Source of the DNA: Collinsella aerofaciens
GTDB taxonomy: Bacteria; Actinomycetota; Coriobacteriia; Coriobacteriales; Coriobacteriaceae
DNA length: 50,797 nt
Assembly: GCA_008671135.1 (NCBI GenBank)
Contig: RQAP01000018.1
Span: forward strand, 1-50,797
Direction of reading: 5' to 3'
In this document: in pieces, positions 32,954-41,243 of the stretch
Layout: each line of letters begins with the position of its first letter
Position numbering within the stretch: the stretch's first letter is position 1
The notes under the pieces: generated by a model
Databases searched by the model: none
The model's input: the letters and a program-made list of their open reading frames with translations, nothing else
Told to the model about the DNA's origin: nothing
Translations under genes and position numbers: made by a program

Positions 32954-33977
32954 AGTCATAACATTCGGTATTCCCTCGTATAACGCCGCCAAGGACATGG
33001 ACCATTGCATCACCTCTATCTTGGAGGGGAGCAATTACGCCACCGATATCGAGATTATCGTAGTGGACGACGGCTCCAAGGACGAGACGGCCGATAAGGC
33101 CGACGAGTGGGAGGCACGTTATCCCGGTATCATTCGCGCGGTGCACCAGGAGAACGGCGGCCACGGTATTGCCGTCCTTTCGGGTCTGCGCGAGGCACAG
33201 GGCACCTACTACAAGGTCGTCGACTCGGATGACTGGCTCGATGCTGCGGCTCTTTCGACTATACTGTCGATTCTGCGTGGCTTTGAAGAGCGTGACCAGC
33301 GCGTTGACCTGTTTATCTCGAACTACGTGTACGAGAAGGTTTACGAGGGCACGCATACCGCTATTGGCTACAAATTTGCCCTGCCGCGCAAAAAGATCTT
33401 TTCCTGGGATCAGATCGGTCATTTCCGCCTGGACCAGAACCTACTCATGCACAGCCTGTGCTATCGCACGGATGTGCTGCGCGAGTCCAACCTTCCCATG
33501 CCGCCGCACACGTTCTATGTGGACAACATCTACGCCTACGTGCCGCTACCGCGTTGCAAGACCATGTACTACGCCGACATCGACCTCTACCGCTACTTTA
33601 TCGGTCGCGAAGGCCAGAGCGTCAACGAGGCAACGATGGTCAAGCGTCTGGACCAGCAGTTCCGTGTTACACGTATCATGATGGAGTCGTACCATCTGTA
33701 CAGCGATGTTGAGTCGTCGCGCTTGCGTTCGTACATGATGGGGTACTTCACCATGATGATGGCGATTTGCTCGGTGCTCACCAAGCTTTCCGAGGAAGAT
33801 TGCGCCGACGAGCGCCTAAAGACGCTGTGGAATGATTTGAAGGCCTATGACGAGCGCATGTATCGTCGTGCCCGCTACGGCGTGGTCGGGTTCTTCACCA
33901 ATCTGCGCGGTCGTGCCGGTGACAAAACCACACTCGGCCTATACCGTCTTGCCTCAAAGATCTTCAAATTCAACTAG
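32946..33977 (+). CDS. Family 2 glycosyltransferase
   Basis: The 343-aa protein has the GT-A fold start ITFGIPSYNAAKDMDHCI, then IIVVDDGSKDET and the DSDD metal-binding motif in VVDSDDWLDA. It is cytoplasmic, without clear membrane spans. It overlaps glf by 8 bp, so it likely uses UDP-galactofuranose or acts in the same glycan pathway. The C-terminus (LYRLASKIFKFN) has a relic copy on the other strand at 34145-34189. Confidence 0.9.
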   Translation: MHKVITFGIPSYNAAKDMDHCITSILEGSNYATDIEIIVVDDGSKDETADKADEWEARYPGIIRAVHQENGGHGIAVLSGLREAQGTYYKVVDSDDWLDAAALSTILSILRGFEERDQRVDLFISNYVYEKVYEGTHTAIGYKFALPRKKIFSWDQIGHFRLDQNLLMHSLCYRTDVLRESNLPMPPHTFYVDNIYAYVPLPRCKTMYYADIDLYRYFIGREGQSVNEATMVKRLDQQFRVTRIMMESYHLYSDVESSRLRSYMMGYFTMMMAICSVLTKLSEEDCADERLKTLWNDLKAYDERMYRRARYGVVGFFTNLRGRAGDKTTLGLYRLASKIFKFN

Positions 33978-34009
33978 CTGCTGAGTAATCGCTGCTGATA
34001 GGTTGACTG

Positions 34010-34119
34010 GGCCCCTTGGCCTTTAGTTTGCTACTGCGAACAGTCCTGCTCGCACGGAAAGCACATTAAGTGCTTTCCGGCTCGTGCGGAACTTGTATCA
34101 AACTAAAGGCCAAGGGGCC
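34010..34119 (+). repeat. Family B long stem-loop, copy 1 (3' of glycosyltransferase)
   Basis: Arms 34010-34030 and 34099-34119 are a perfect 21-bp inverted repeat (GGCCCCTTGGC facing GCCAAGGGGCC at the ends). The core holds CAGTCCTGCTCGCACGG, then AAGCACATTAAGTGCTTTCC, then GGCTCGTGCGGAACTT. It starts 33 bp after the stop codon. Core is shared with 34213-34337; arms are not. Confidence 0.75.
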
Positions 34120-34144
34120 TCTGCTATAAGAATCGATTGTCAGG

Positions 34145-34189
34145 TTATTTGAATTTGAAGATCTTCGACGCGCGGTACACAGGGGCCTG
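34145..34189 (-). pseudogene. Relic C-terminus of a second glycosyltransferase
   Basis: On the minus strand the sequence reads APVYRASKIFKFK and stop, closely matching LYRLASKIFKFN at the end of the gene at 32946. Nothing recognisable precedes it, so only the last dozen codons survive. It lies between the two family B elements. Confidence 0.6.
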
Positions 34190-34212
34190 GGCTGAAAAGA
34201 ATCTGGTTGGTA

Positions 34213-34337
34213 GGTTGCCCGGTGGGGCTTGGTTATGTTTGTCGCGAGTTCCGCACGAGCCGAAGAGCACTTAATGTGCTCTTCGTGCGAGCCAGGACTG
34301 TAGAGCAGCAAACATAACCAAGGCCCACCGGGCAACC
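34213..34337 (-). repeat. Family B long stem-loop, copy 2 (3' of S58 peptidase)
   Basis: Arms 34213-34241 and 34309-34337 pair over 29 bp with one mismatch (GGTTGCCCGGTGGG facing CCCACCGGGCAACC). Read on the minus strand the core is CAGTCCTGGCTCGCACG, then AAGAGCACATTAAGTGCTCTT, interrupted-palindromic as in copy 1. It lies 12 bp past the peptidase stop, in the same orientation relative to its gene as copy 1. Confidence 0.75.
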
Positions 34338-34349
34338 GGACGAGCTAGT

Positions 34350-35351
34350 TTACTTTGCGGCACCGGGGATGCCGTGGGAGGTTTTGGCGGTTTTGGCTCC
34401 GTTTACGATGGCAGTTTCCAGGGCCCTTACTGCGAGCATGCCCAGCAGGTCTAGGGGAACGGTGGCGCTTGCCTGGGCGCCCAGTTTGCCGCTGGCGAGG
34501 GTGTAGATAGTGTCGCCGTCGTTGGTGGTGTGCGTGGGACGGAGGGCGGGTGCGTAGGCGGCTGCAGACATCTGGGAGACCTTGGTGGCTTGTGCCTTAG
34601 TGAGTTCCACGTTGGTGACGATGCAGCTGATGGTGGTGTTGGTGCGGTCGAGCGGCATCTGCATGGATCCGGCGGCGGCAAAGGCTGCGAGTTCCATGTC
34701 GACGATCTGGTCGCTATCGGCTGCGGCGCGCATACCGGCGACCCACTCGCCGGTGAAGGGGTCGACAACGTTGCCGCAGGCGTTGACCGAGACCACGGCG
34801 CCCACCTTGATGGGGCCGAGCGCCACGGCGGCAGCGCCAAGGCCGGCCTTCATGCAGGTAGCGGGGCCCATGAGCTTACCCACGGTAGCGCCCGTGCCGG
34901 CGCCTACGTTGCCCTGTTCGAGCTTGGTGGGGGTGTTGTCGAGTGCTTCGCGCACGGCGGCGATGCCGGCCTCAATGTCGGGGCGAACGGTGGGGTTACC
35001 AAAGGCGAGGTCGAAGATACAGCTCGAGCACACGATAGGCACCTGCGTGGGGCCGACGGGAAGGCCGATGCCGCGGCTCTCAAGCTCGCGAGCGACGCCG
35101 CTTGCAGCCTCGAGGCCAAAGGCCGATCCGCCCGAAAGGCAGACGGCGTGGACCTTGTCGACGGTGTTCTCAGGTCGCAGCAGGTCGGTTTCGCGCGAAG
35201 CGGGAGCACCGCCGCGAACGTCAACACCGCCGGTGGCGCCCTCGGGTGCCACGATTACGGTGCAACCGGTGCCGGCCTCCTCGTCCGTATAGTTGCCATA
35301 GCAAAAGCCATCGACATCGCAGACGTCAATGGCCTCGAGCAGTGTATCCAT
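34350..35351 (-). CDS. P1/S58-family (DmpA-like) aminopeptidase
   Basis: The 333-aa protein belongs to the self-processing N-terminal nucleophile family that includes DmpA and beta-peptidyl aminopeptidases. Blocks are AVCLSGGSAFGLEAASGV, GNVGAGTGATVGK, and TTISCIVTNVELTKAQA. In such enzymes cleavage next to a Ser/Thr frees the nucleophile; the exact residue is not assigned here. It probably trims N-terminal amino acids. AGGAG lies before the ATG. A family B hairpin follows the gene. Confidence 0.85.
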   Translation of the reverse strand: MDTLLEAIDVCDVDGFCYGNYTDEEAGTGCTVIVAPEGATGGVDVRGGAPASRETDLLRPENTVDKVHAVCLSGGSAFGLEAASGVARELESRGIGLPVGPTQVPIVCSSCIFDLAFGNPTVRPDIEAGIAAVREALDNTPTKLEQGNVGAGTGATVGKLMGPATCMKAGLGAAAVALGPIKVGAVVSVNACGNVVDPFTGEWVAGMRAAADSDQIVDMELAAFAAAGSMQMPLDRTNTTISCIVTNVELTKAQATKVSQMSAAAYAPALRPTHTTNDGDTIYTLASGKLGAQASATVPLDLLGMLAVRALETAIVNGAKTAKTSHGIPGAAK

Positions 35352-35452
35352 GTTTAACTCCTATCGGTTTTCCGCCGCGCCTTGTGCCCGGTCGGGATCC
35401 GTACGGTACGCCAAAATTGTAGGCGCTGGGGGACACCCGGCGCCAGATGCAA

Positions 35453-36034
35453 TTACGAGAGTTTTTGAATGGCACGTGCGACGCGGGCGATGGGTAGGCC
35501 CACCACGTTATAGAAGTCGCCCGAAATATCGTGCACGAGCATGCGGCCGCCTGTGCCCTGGATGCCGTAGGCGCCTGCCTTATCCATGGGCTCACCAGAG
35601 GTGACGTAGTGCTCGATCTGCCCGTCGGTAAGCTCATAGAACGTCACGTCGGTCACATCGACAAACGACAGGCTCTCGGCGGCATGCGGGGCGGCAGTAT
35701 CGCCTGCCTTAACGATGCAGACGCCGGTTGCGACCTGGTGCGTGCGGCCCGAAAGCTCACGGAGCATGGTGCGCGCCTCGTCCTCGGTTGCCGGCTTGCC
35801 CAGAATCTTGCCGTCAAAGGTGACGATGGTGTCGGCCGCGACCGTCAGCTCATTGGGCTCGGCATACTCGGCAGCAACGGCAGCCGCCTTGGCGCGTGCC
35901 AAGCGCTCGACAAGTGTGAGCGGGGCCTCGCCGTCGAAGGGAGTCTCGTCGATTTCTGCGGGAATCACGCGAATGTCATACCCTGCCTCGCGCATCAACT
36001 CGATGCGGCGCGGTGATTGCGAAGCCAAAATCAT
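35453..36034 (-). CDS. maf: Maf-family nucleoside triphosphate pyrophosphatase
   Basis: The 193-aa protein starts ILASQSPRRIELMREAG, the Maf signature, with AADTIVTFDGKILGKP and DKAGAYGIQG later. It hydrolyses non-canonical or excess nucleotides and is linked to septum control. Its ATG overlaps the stop of the upstream DJ-1 gene (ATGA). Confidence 0.94.
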   Translation of the reverse strand: MILASQSPRRIELMREAGYDIRVIPAEIDETPFDGEAPLTLVERLARAKAAAVAAEYAEPNELTVAADTIVTFDGKILGKPATEDEARTMLRELSGRTHQVATGVCIVKAGDTAAPHAAESLSFVDVTDVTFYELTDGQIEHYVTSGEPMDKAGAYGIQGTGGRMLVHDISGDFYNVVGLPIARVARAIQKLS

Positions 36035-36573
36035 AGTTGGATGCCCTCGGCGACCTTCTCGACAGCCTTGTCGCCGGCGAGCGTGCGCAGCAGTTCAAGC
36101 GCAAAGGGGAGCGACTGGGCCATGCCGCTGGCGGTGATGATGTTGCCGTCTTGCGTAACCTTCTCGCCGGTATAGGCGCCCTCGGGGAAGCTTTTCTCAA
36201 AGCCAGGGAAGCACGTGGCATGGTGCCCCTCGAGCAGGTCGAGCTCGCCCAGGATAAACGGGGCGGCGCAGATGGCGGCGACGTGCTTGGTCGCGGCGAA
36301 CTCGCAGACCACGTCGCAGACGCGCTGATCTGCGCGCAAGTTGGTGGCACCGGGCAGGCCGCCGGGCAGCACGACGCAGTCGTACTCGTCAAAGTTGATC
36401 TCATCAAAGAGTGCATCGCAGGTCACGGGGATCTGCAGCGAGCTTACGACCTCACGCGTGGGCATAATCGAGACGAGCGTGGCACGCACGCCGCCGCGAC
36501 GCATGACATCGACCATGGTCAAGCATTCAATAGTTTCAAAGCCATCGGCGGCGAGAACGGCAACGCTGGGCAT
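36031..36573 (-). CDS. DJ-1/PfpI-family protein
   Basis: The 180-aa protein starts VAVLAADGFETIECLTMVD. PGGLPGATNL and the nucleophile elbow AAICAAPFIL carry the conserved glutamate and cysteine of DJ-1/YajL proteins (glyoxalase, deglycase or chaperone activities have been proposed). The ATG at 36573 has AAAGGA 7 nt upstream; an ATG at 36597 is less likely. It is coupled to maf by a 4-bp overlap. Confidence 0.9.
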   Translation of the reverse strand: MPSVAVLAADGFETIECLTMVDVMRRGGVRATLVSIMPTREVVSSLQIPVTCDALFDEINFDEYDCVVLPGGLPGATNLRADQRVCDVVCEFAATKHVAAICAAPFILGELDLLEGHHATCFPGFEKSFPEGAYTGEKVTQDGNIITASGMAQSLPFALELLRTLAGDKAVEKVAEGIQL

Positions 36574-36679
36574 GAGGGTTCCTTTCATAGGCGGCATACA
36601 ATTAGCCGTCTTATACCCCGAAGACCTCCGCTTGCCACGCTCGATTTCCCAATGATTTTTCTGAGCAATGATTAAGTGG

Positions 36680-37993
36680 CTAGTTGCGCTTGAGGTGGAC
36701 GACGGTCTCGCAGTGGAAGGTTTGTGGGAACAGATCGACTGGCGTGATCTTTACGGGGGAGAAGGTGCCTTCTTCGACAAAGCGTTTGAGATCGCGCGCC
36801 AGGGTGGCCGGGTCGCAGCTCACGTAGGCGACATCGCGGGCACTCGTGCTGGCGATAAGGTCGATCGCCTCGGGGGCGAGGCCTGCGCGCGGCGGGTCGA
36901 CCACCAAGATGTCGGCATCCTGGTCGGGGAACTCGCGCACCGCGTCTCCGCCGATGACGTCGACGTTATCAAGCTTGTTGATTTCCAGGTTACGGCGTAG
37001 ATCGCGCACGGCGGGGCCGTAGGCCTCGACGGCAGCGACAAAGTCGCAGCGGCGGGCGAGCGGCAGGGTAAAGGTGCCGGCACCGCAGTACAGGTCCACG
37101 GCAAGCTCGTCTTCCTGCGGGTCGAGCGCTTCCATGACAAGCTCGATCAAAATCTCGGCACCCTTGGTGTTGACCTGGAAAAAAGACGGGGCAGACAAGC
37201 GCATCTGACCCTCGGCGATATTCTCGGTCCATGAGCCCTCTCCGGCGAGCATTTCGACCTTGGAGACACGGCGGGCCTTCTTTTCGCCCTTGCTCATCAC
37301 GCGCACGATGCTCGTGGGATGAGCGGCGTCCGCCAGCACGCGGGAGACCTGCGAGCGCGGAAAAGAGCCTGTGGGCGTCCAGAGTGCGACCTCGAGTGCC
37401 TTGGTGCGGCGCGATGCGCGAATGCCCACGCGTTCGAGCCCCAAGTCATGGCTGCCGCTTAGATAGTTGAGTGCGCCGACGACCGATTTGAGTGCCTTGG
37501 GGAAGCGTTTGTCGAACAACGGGCACGAATCGACGGTCACGATCTTGCGAGGATCGACACCGTGCATGCCAAGACGCACGCGGCCGTTTACAACGGTCGG
37601 CTCGAGTTCGATTTTATTGCGGTAGCCCCAATCATCCTTGGTGTGGCGGATGGGTTGCACCAGTTCATCGACTTGATCGGGGCTGAACTTGCCGATACGC
37701 TCGAGCGTGGAGCGCAGATTTTGCTCCTTGGCGGCGAGCTGTGCCGTGCGTGAGAGATTGCCCCACGAGCAGCCGCCGCAGATGCCCACGAAGGGGCAGG
37801 GAGGCTGAATGCGATCGGGGCTTGGCTCCAGAATCTCGGTGGTGCGGGCACGCATGAACGACTTGCCGTCCTGTACGACCTCGGCCTCGACGGTGTCGCC
37901 TGCCACGGCGCCCTGCACAAAGACGGCCTTGCCGTTGTCGGCGTGTGCCAGCCCGTCGGCGCCGTAGGTCATCGATTCTATAGTGAGCTTCAT
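36680..37993 (-). CDS. 23S rRNA (uracil-5-)-methyltransferase, RlmD/RumA family
   Basis: The 437-aa protein has an N-terminal TRAM domain (1-55), a Fe-S cysteine cluster C66, C72, C75 (CPFVGICGGCSWG), plus the SCPLFD cysteine, and a C-terminal SAM methyltransferase domain: DLYCGAGTFTLPLA, VDPPRAGL and the catalytic C393 in VSCDPATLARD. It methylates U at C5 in rRNA or tRNA; which base cannot be told. The ATG at 37993 (MKLTIESM) is preferred to the longer frame from 38029. Confidence 0.9.
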   Translation of the reverse strand: MKLTIESMTYGADGLAHADNGKAVFVQGAVAGDTVEAEVVQDGKSFMRARTTEILEPSPDRIQPPCPFVGICGGCSWGNLSRTAQLAAKEQNLRSTLERIGKFSPDQVDELVQPIRHTKDDWGYRNKIELEPTVVNGRVRLGMHGVDPRKIVTVDSCPLFDKRFPKALKSVVGALNYLSGSHDLGLERVGIRASRRTKALEVALWTPTGSFPRSQVSRVLADAAHPTSIVRVMSKGEKKARRVSKVEMLAGEGSWTENIAEGQMRLSAPSFFQVNTKGAEILIELVMEALDPQEDELAVDLYCGAGTFTLPLARRCDFVAAVEAYGPAVRDLRRNLEINKLDNVDVIGGDAVREFPDQDADILVVDPPRAGLAPEAIDLIASTSARDVAYVSCDPATLARDLKRFVEEGTFSPVKITPVDLFPQTFHCETVVHLKRN

Positions 37994-38040
37994 ATTCCTG
38001 CCTGTCATTCGCGTTGTTGTTCGCACCATGGTAGCAGGGA

Positions 38041-38083
38041 AAAGCGCCCCGCATCCGAGGCTTTCCTCAAATGCGGGGCGCTT
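38041..38083. terminator. Terminator of ppk
   Basis: AAGCGCCCCGCAT and ATGCGGGGCGCTT form a 13-bp stem, followed on the minus strand by TTC. It separates ppk from the methyltransferase gene, 24 bp past the ppk stop. Confidence 0.75.
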
Positions 38084-38106
38084 CTACAAACTGCTTCTAC
38101 AAACGA

Positions 38107-40692
38107 CTATTTCGTCTTGCCGGTAATGAGCGTCTTAAGACCCAGGCCGATCAGGCCCAGGCCTATGCGCACGCGACCGGGGCGATGGCGCTCGATGGCC
38201 TTGGTCTTGCCGGCGGGCTTATCGCGACGGGCGCTCGTCTCGGATACGGGCTTGGTGACCTGCGGCTCGGGCTGAGGTGCAGGTGCAGGTGCAGGCTCGG
38301 GCTCAATGACGGTCGCCTGGAACTCTTGGACCTTGGGTGTGGTCGGCTGCGGATCAGGAGCTGAGGCGGGCTTTGCCTCGGCGGCGGGCTCCGGAGTCGC
38401 GGTAGCGGGCTCGGGCGCTTTCTCCATGGCGGGCTCTGCGGCAGCCTCGGGCTCATTCACCGGGGGAGCGGCAACCGCTTCCGGTTTGGCGGCTGCCCCA
38501 TGTTCAACCTCGTCCTGAATAGCTTCTTCGGCCACACGTTCCTTCTCCTGTGCGCGCTGCTGCGCGGCGGCCTCGGCGTTGCGATAGGCACGCTCCAGTA
38601 GAGCTTCCTGCGAGTTGAAGGGTTTCTCACCCTCTGCACACTCCACGGGGACCCAGGTGCCGTCGCTCGTGAGGCTGCGGGCCTTCACGTTGTCCTGCAG
38701 CTGCATGCCCATGTACTCGTGTACCAGGGCGCGGCAGGTGGGGTCGAGCACGGGGAAGGCGATCTCCACGCGGTGCTCGGTGTTGCGTGTCATCATGTCT
38801 GCTGAGCTCAGGTAAACCATGTCCGAGTCCACGCCAAAAGCGTAAACACGCGCGTGCTCCAAAAAGCGTCCGACGATGGAGCGGACATGCACGTTCTCGG
38901 TCTTGCCCGAAACACCGGGCTTGAGGCACGAGATGCCGCGGATGATCATGTCTACGCGCACGCCGGCACACGATGCCTCGGCGATCTTGTCGATGACCTC
39001 GCGGTCGGTCAGCGAGTTGAGCTTAAAGAACACGCGGGCGGGCTCGCCGGCAAGGGCGCGCTGAATCTCGCGGTCAAGCCCGCGCATGATGAGCGGTTTC
39101 AGTCCGACGGGCGCCACACCCAGGAAGCGGTAGTCGCCGCGCAGGTTGCCCAGCGACAGATTGCGGAAGAACAGGTTGGCGTCTTCACCGATGCCGGGAT
39201 GGGCTGTCATGAGCATAAAGTCGCTGTAGAGTTTGGCCGTCTTCTCGTTAAAGTTGCCGGTGCCCAAAAGCGTGAGGCGGGTGAGCGCCATGCCCTCGCG
39301 ATAGGTGAGCTGGCAGATCTTTGAGTGGCATTTAAAGCCCTCGGAACCATAGATGACGGTGCAGCCCGCCTCTTCCAGACGCTCGGCCCACTCGATGTTG
39401 TTCTGCTCGTCAAAGCGGGCACGAAGTTCCATGAGCACCGTGACCTCTTTGCCGTTCTCGGCAGCATCGATCAGCGACTCGCACAGGCGGCTCTGCTTGG
39501 CCACGCGGTAGAGTGTGATGCGCAGCGAGATGCACTCGGGGTCGTAGGCGGCCTCGTGCACCAGATCCAGGAAGGGGTTCATGGCCTCGTAGGGATAAAA
39601 GAGCAGCTTGTCGTGCTGCAGCACCTGTTCGCGGATGGAGCGGGTCATATCGATGGTGGGGTTGGGCTGCGGCTTAAACGGCGTAAAGAGGAGCTCGTTG
39701 CGCAGGTGCTCGGGAATCTTGCCCTCAATGCCAAAGACGTAGCCCAGGTCGAGCGGGATATCGCAGGTAAAGACCGAGCGGCGCGAAAGCTCGAGCGCCT
39801 TGCGGATGGTCTTGAGCGTCGCCTTCTCGAGCGACCCCGAGACCGCGAGCACTACCGGCTGCAGACGCAGGCGCTTCTTGAGAATGCGCTTCATGTGCTG
39901 GCGGTAGTCCTCTTCCTCTTCGACGCCCTCGCCGTCCGGATCGATGTCGGCGTTGCGGGTGACTCGGATGAGTGCGCGGTCGAGTGGCTTGTAGGAGCCA
40001 AAGCAGCTGTCCAGGCAGGCGAGGATGACGTCCTCGAGCAAGATGTAGGAGTAGGTGCCGGTGGGCGAGGGGATCTCGACCACGCGGTTCATCGAGGCGG
40101 GAATCTCGATAAGGCCCAGCAGGCTCTCCTCGTCGGTGGCGCCGTCCAGACCACAGGCCAGATAGAGCGCGCCGTTGCGCAGGTTGGGGAAGGGGTGGCG
40201 AGGATCGATGACCAGCGGCGAGATGACCGGCGACACGTAGGCCTGGAAGTAGCGGGTTACAAAGGTGCGCTCCTCGGGCGTAAGCGAATCGATGTGGGCG
40301 CGGTGAACGCCCAAGGTGTCGAGCTTGCCCTCGATGCTCTTAAAGATGGACTCCCAACGGGTAAGGAGCCCGGGCATTTCGGCCATGACAGCATCGACCT
40401 GTTCGGAGGCGGTCATATTGCTCTTGTTGTCGACAGGTTGTTTTTTGAGCTCCGCCAGATCGGACAGGCCGCCCACGCGCACCATAAGGAACTCGTCGAG
40501 GTTGGACTCGAAGATCGAGACGAACTTTAGTCGCTCGAATAACGGAACGGTTTCGTCGAAGGCTTCGTCGAGCACGCGGTTGTCAAAGCGTAGCCAGCTG
40601 AGCTCTCGGTTTTGCGTGTACGAGAAGTCGCGCGGCGGTTTGCGCAGCTTTGCGGCGGCTTGCTTCTTTTCGATTTTGCTCGGCATATGCAT
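38107..40692 (-). CDS. ppk1: Polyphosphate kinase with long Ala/Pro/Glu-rich C-terminal tail
   Basis: About 861 aa. The first ~690 residues are PPK1: NRELSWLRFDNRVLDEA, RITLYRVAKQS, then the autophosphorylated histidine region GFKCHSKICQLTYRE, and SSADMMTRNTEHRVE near the end. It builds polyphosphate from ATP. The remaining ~170 residues are low-complexity (Glu, Ala, Pro) and end in RPGRVRIGLGLIGLGLKTL, a Gly/Leu-rich segment that could bind membrane. Such a tail is not part of standard PPK1. The start ATG at 40692 has a GGACAG-like site; 40686 is also possible. Confidence 0.93.
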   Translation of the reverse strand: MHMPSKIEKKQAAAKLRKPPRDFSYTQNRELSWLRFDNRVLDEAFDETVPLFERLKFVSIFESNLDEFLMVRVGGLSDLAELKKQPVDNKSNMTASEQVDAVMAEMPGLLTRWESIFKSIEGKLDTLGVHRAHIDSLTPEERTFVTRYFQAYVSPVISPLVIDPRHPFPNLRNGALYLACGLDGATDEESLLGLIEIPASMNRVVEIPSPTGTYSYILLEDVILACLDSCFGSYKPLDRALIRVTRNADIDPDGEGVEEEEDYRQHMKRILKKRLRLQPVVLAVSGSLEKATLKTIRKALELSRRSVFTCDIPLDLGYVFGIEGKIPEHLRNELLFTPFKPQPNPTIDMTRSIREQVLQHDKLLFYPYEAMNPFLDLVHEAAYDPECISLRITLYRVAKQSRLCESLIDAAENGKEVTVLMELRARFDEQNNIEWAERLEEAGCTVIYGSEGFKCHSKICQLTYREGMALTRLTLLGTGNFNEKTAKLYSDFMLMTAHPGIGEDANLFFRNLSLGNLRGDYRFLGVAPVGLKPLIMRGLDREIQRALAGEPARVFFKLNSLTDREVIDKIAEASCAGVRVDMIIRGISCLKPGVSGKTENVHVRSIVGRFLEHARVYAFGVDSDMVYLSSADMMTRNTEHRVEIAFPVLDPTCRALVHEYMGMQLQDNVKARSLTSDGTWVPVECAEGEKPFNSQEALLERAYRNAEAAAQQRAQEKERVAEEAIQDEVEHGAAAKPEAVAAPPVNEPEAAAEPAMEKAPEPATATPEPAAEAKPASAPDPQPTTPKVQEFQATVIEPEPAPAPAPQPEPQVTKPVSETSARRDKPAGKTKAIERHRPGRVRIGLGLIGLGLKTLITGKTK

Positions 40693-40880
40693 CTGTCCGT
40701 TCAGTCCCCACAAGGGACGGTAGCCTAACACTAATCACTATTGTCTCAATTTAGTCGACCTGTGGCACGGACGCATCGCACGAACGGTATCTTTACCTAC
40801 TTCTTACGCTGCCAAGGCATGCAACTAACTGCCCAACTCGTTTAGAAACAATCTATATCCATACTCAATTGGTGAGGATG

Positions 40881-40897
40881 TATGAATAAGAATGATT
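40881..40897 (+). promoter_or_regulatory. Candidate ARG box 1
   Basis: TATGAATAAGAATGATT resembles the ArgR/AhrC operator CATGAATAAAAATKCAAK. It lies about 350 bp upstream of arcA. Confidence 0.35.
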
Positions 40898-40984
40898 GAG
40901 AGCTGAATACAATCGAATCCAAATTGAATCATGAACAAACGACATATATATGCAGAAAACCGTTTTAGCTATGCAATTCCTAAA

Positions 40985-41004
40985 CATGAAAATATTTGTG
41001 CAAT
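40985..41004 (+). promoter_or_regulatory. Candidate ARG box 2
   Basis: CATGAAAATATTTGTGCAAT also resembles an ARG box, 104 bp after the first. Paired sites are common in ArgR-controlled promoters. Confidence 0.35.
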
Positions 41005-41243
41005 CTAGCTTAATTCCTTAGAAAAAAGAACATTTACCTTTGAAAACCTGCTTTAGAGAACCGAAGTGCATCATGGGGGAATCATATGAGATATACCGTT
41101 CATCGCACTTTGCTGACCGTTCGGGGGCGAGGTGGAATTGCAGGTGGTTTTTGGATATAACTAGAGCTGTCAGCAAGCAGCGTCCCATACGGAGGGGCGC
41201 TGATACATTCGGCCAGTAAGGCCCGAAAGAAAGGTAGGAGGCC

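Larger units (their letters stand above)
40693..41243. other. AT-rich intergenic region before arcA
   Basis: About 550 bp, clearly richer in A and T than the genes around it. It contains two candidate ARG boxes (40881-40897, 40985-41004) and the arcA leader with a small hairpin GGCCAGTAAGGCC near 41210. No supported ORF is present. Confidence 0.6.
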
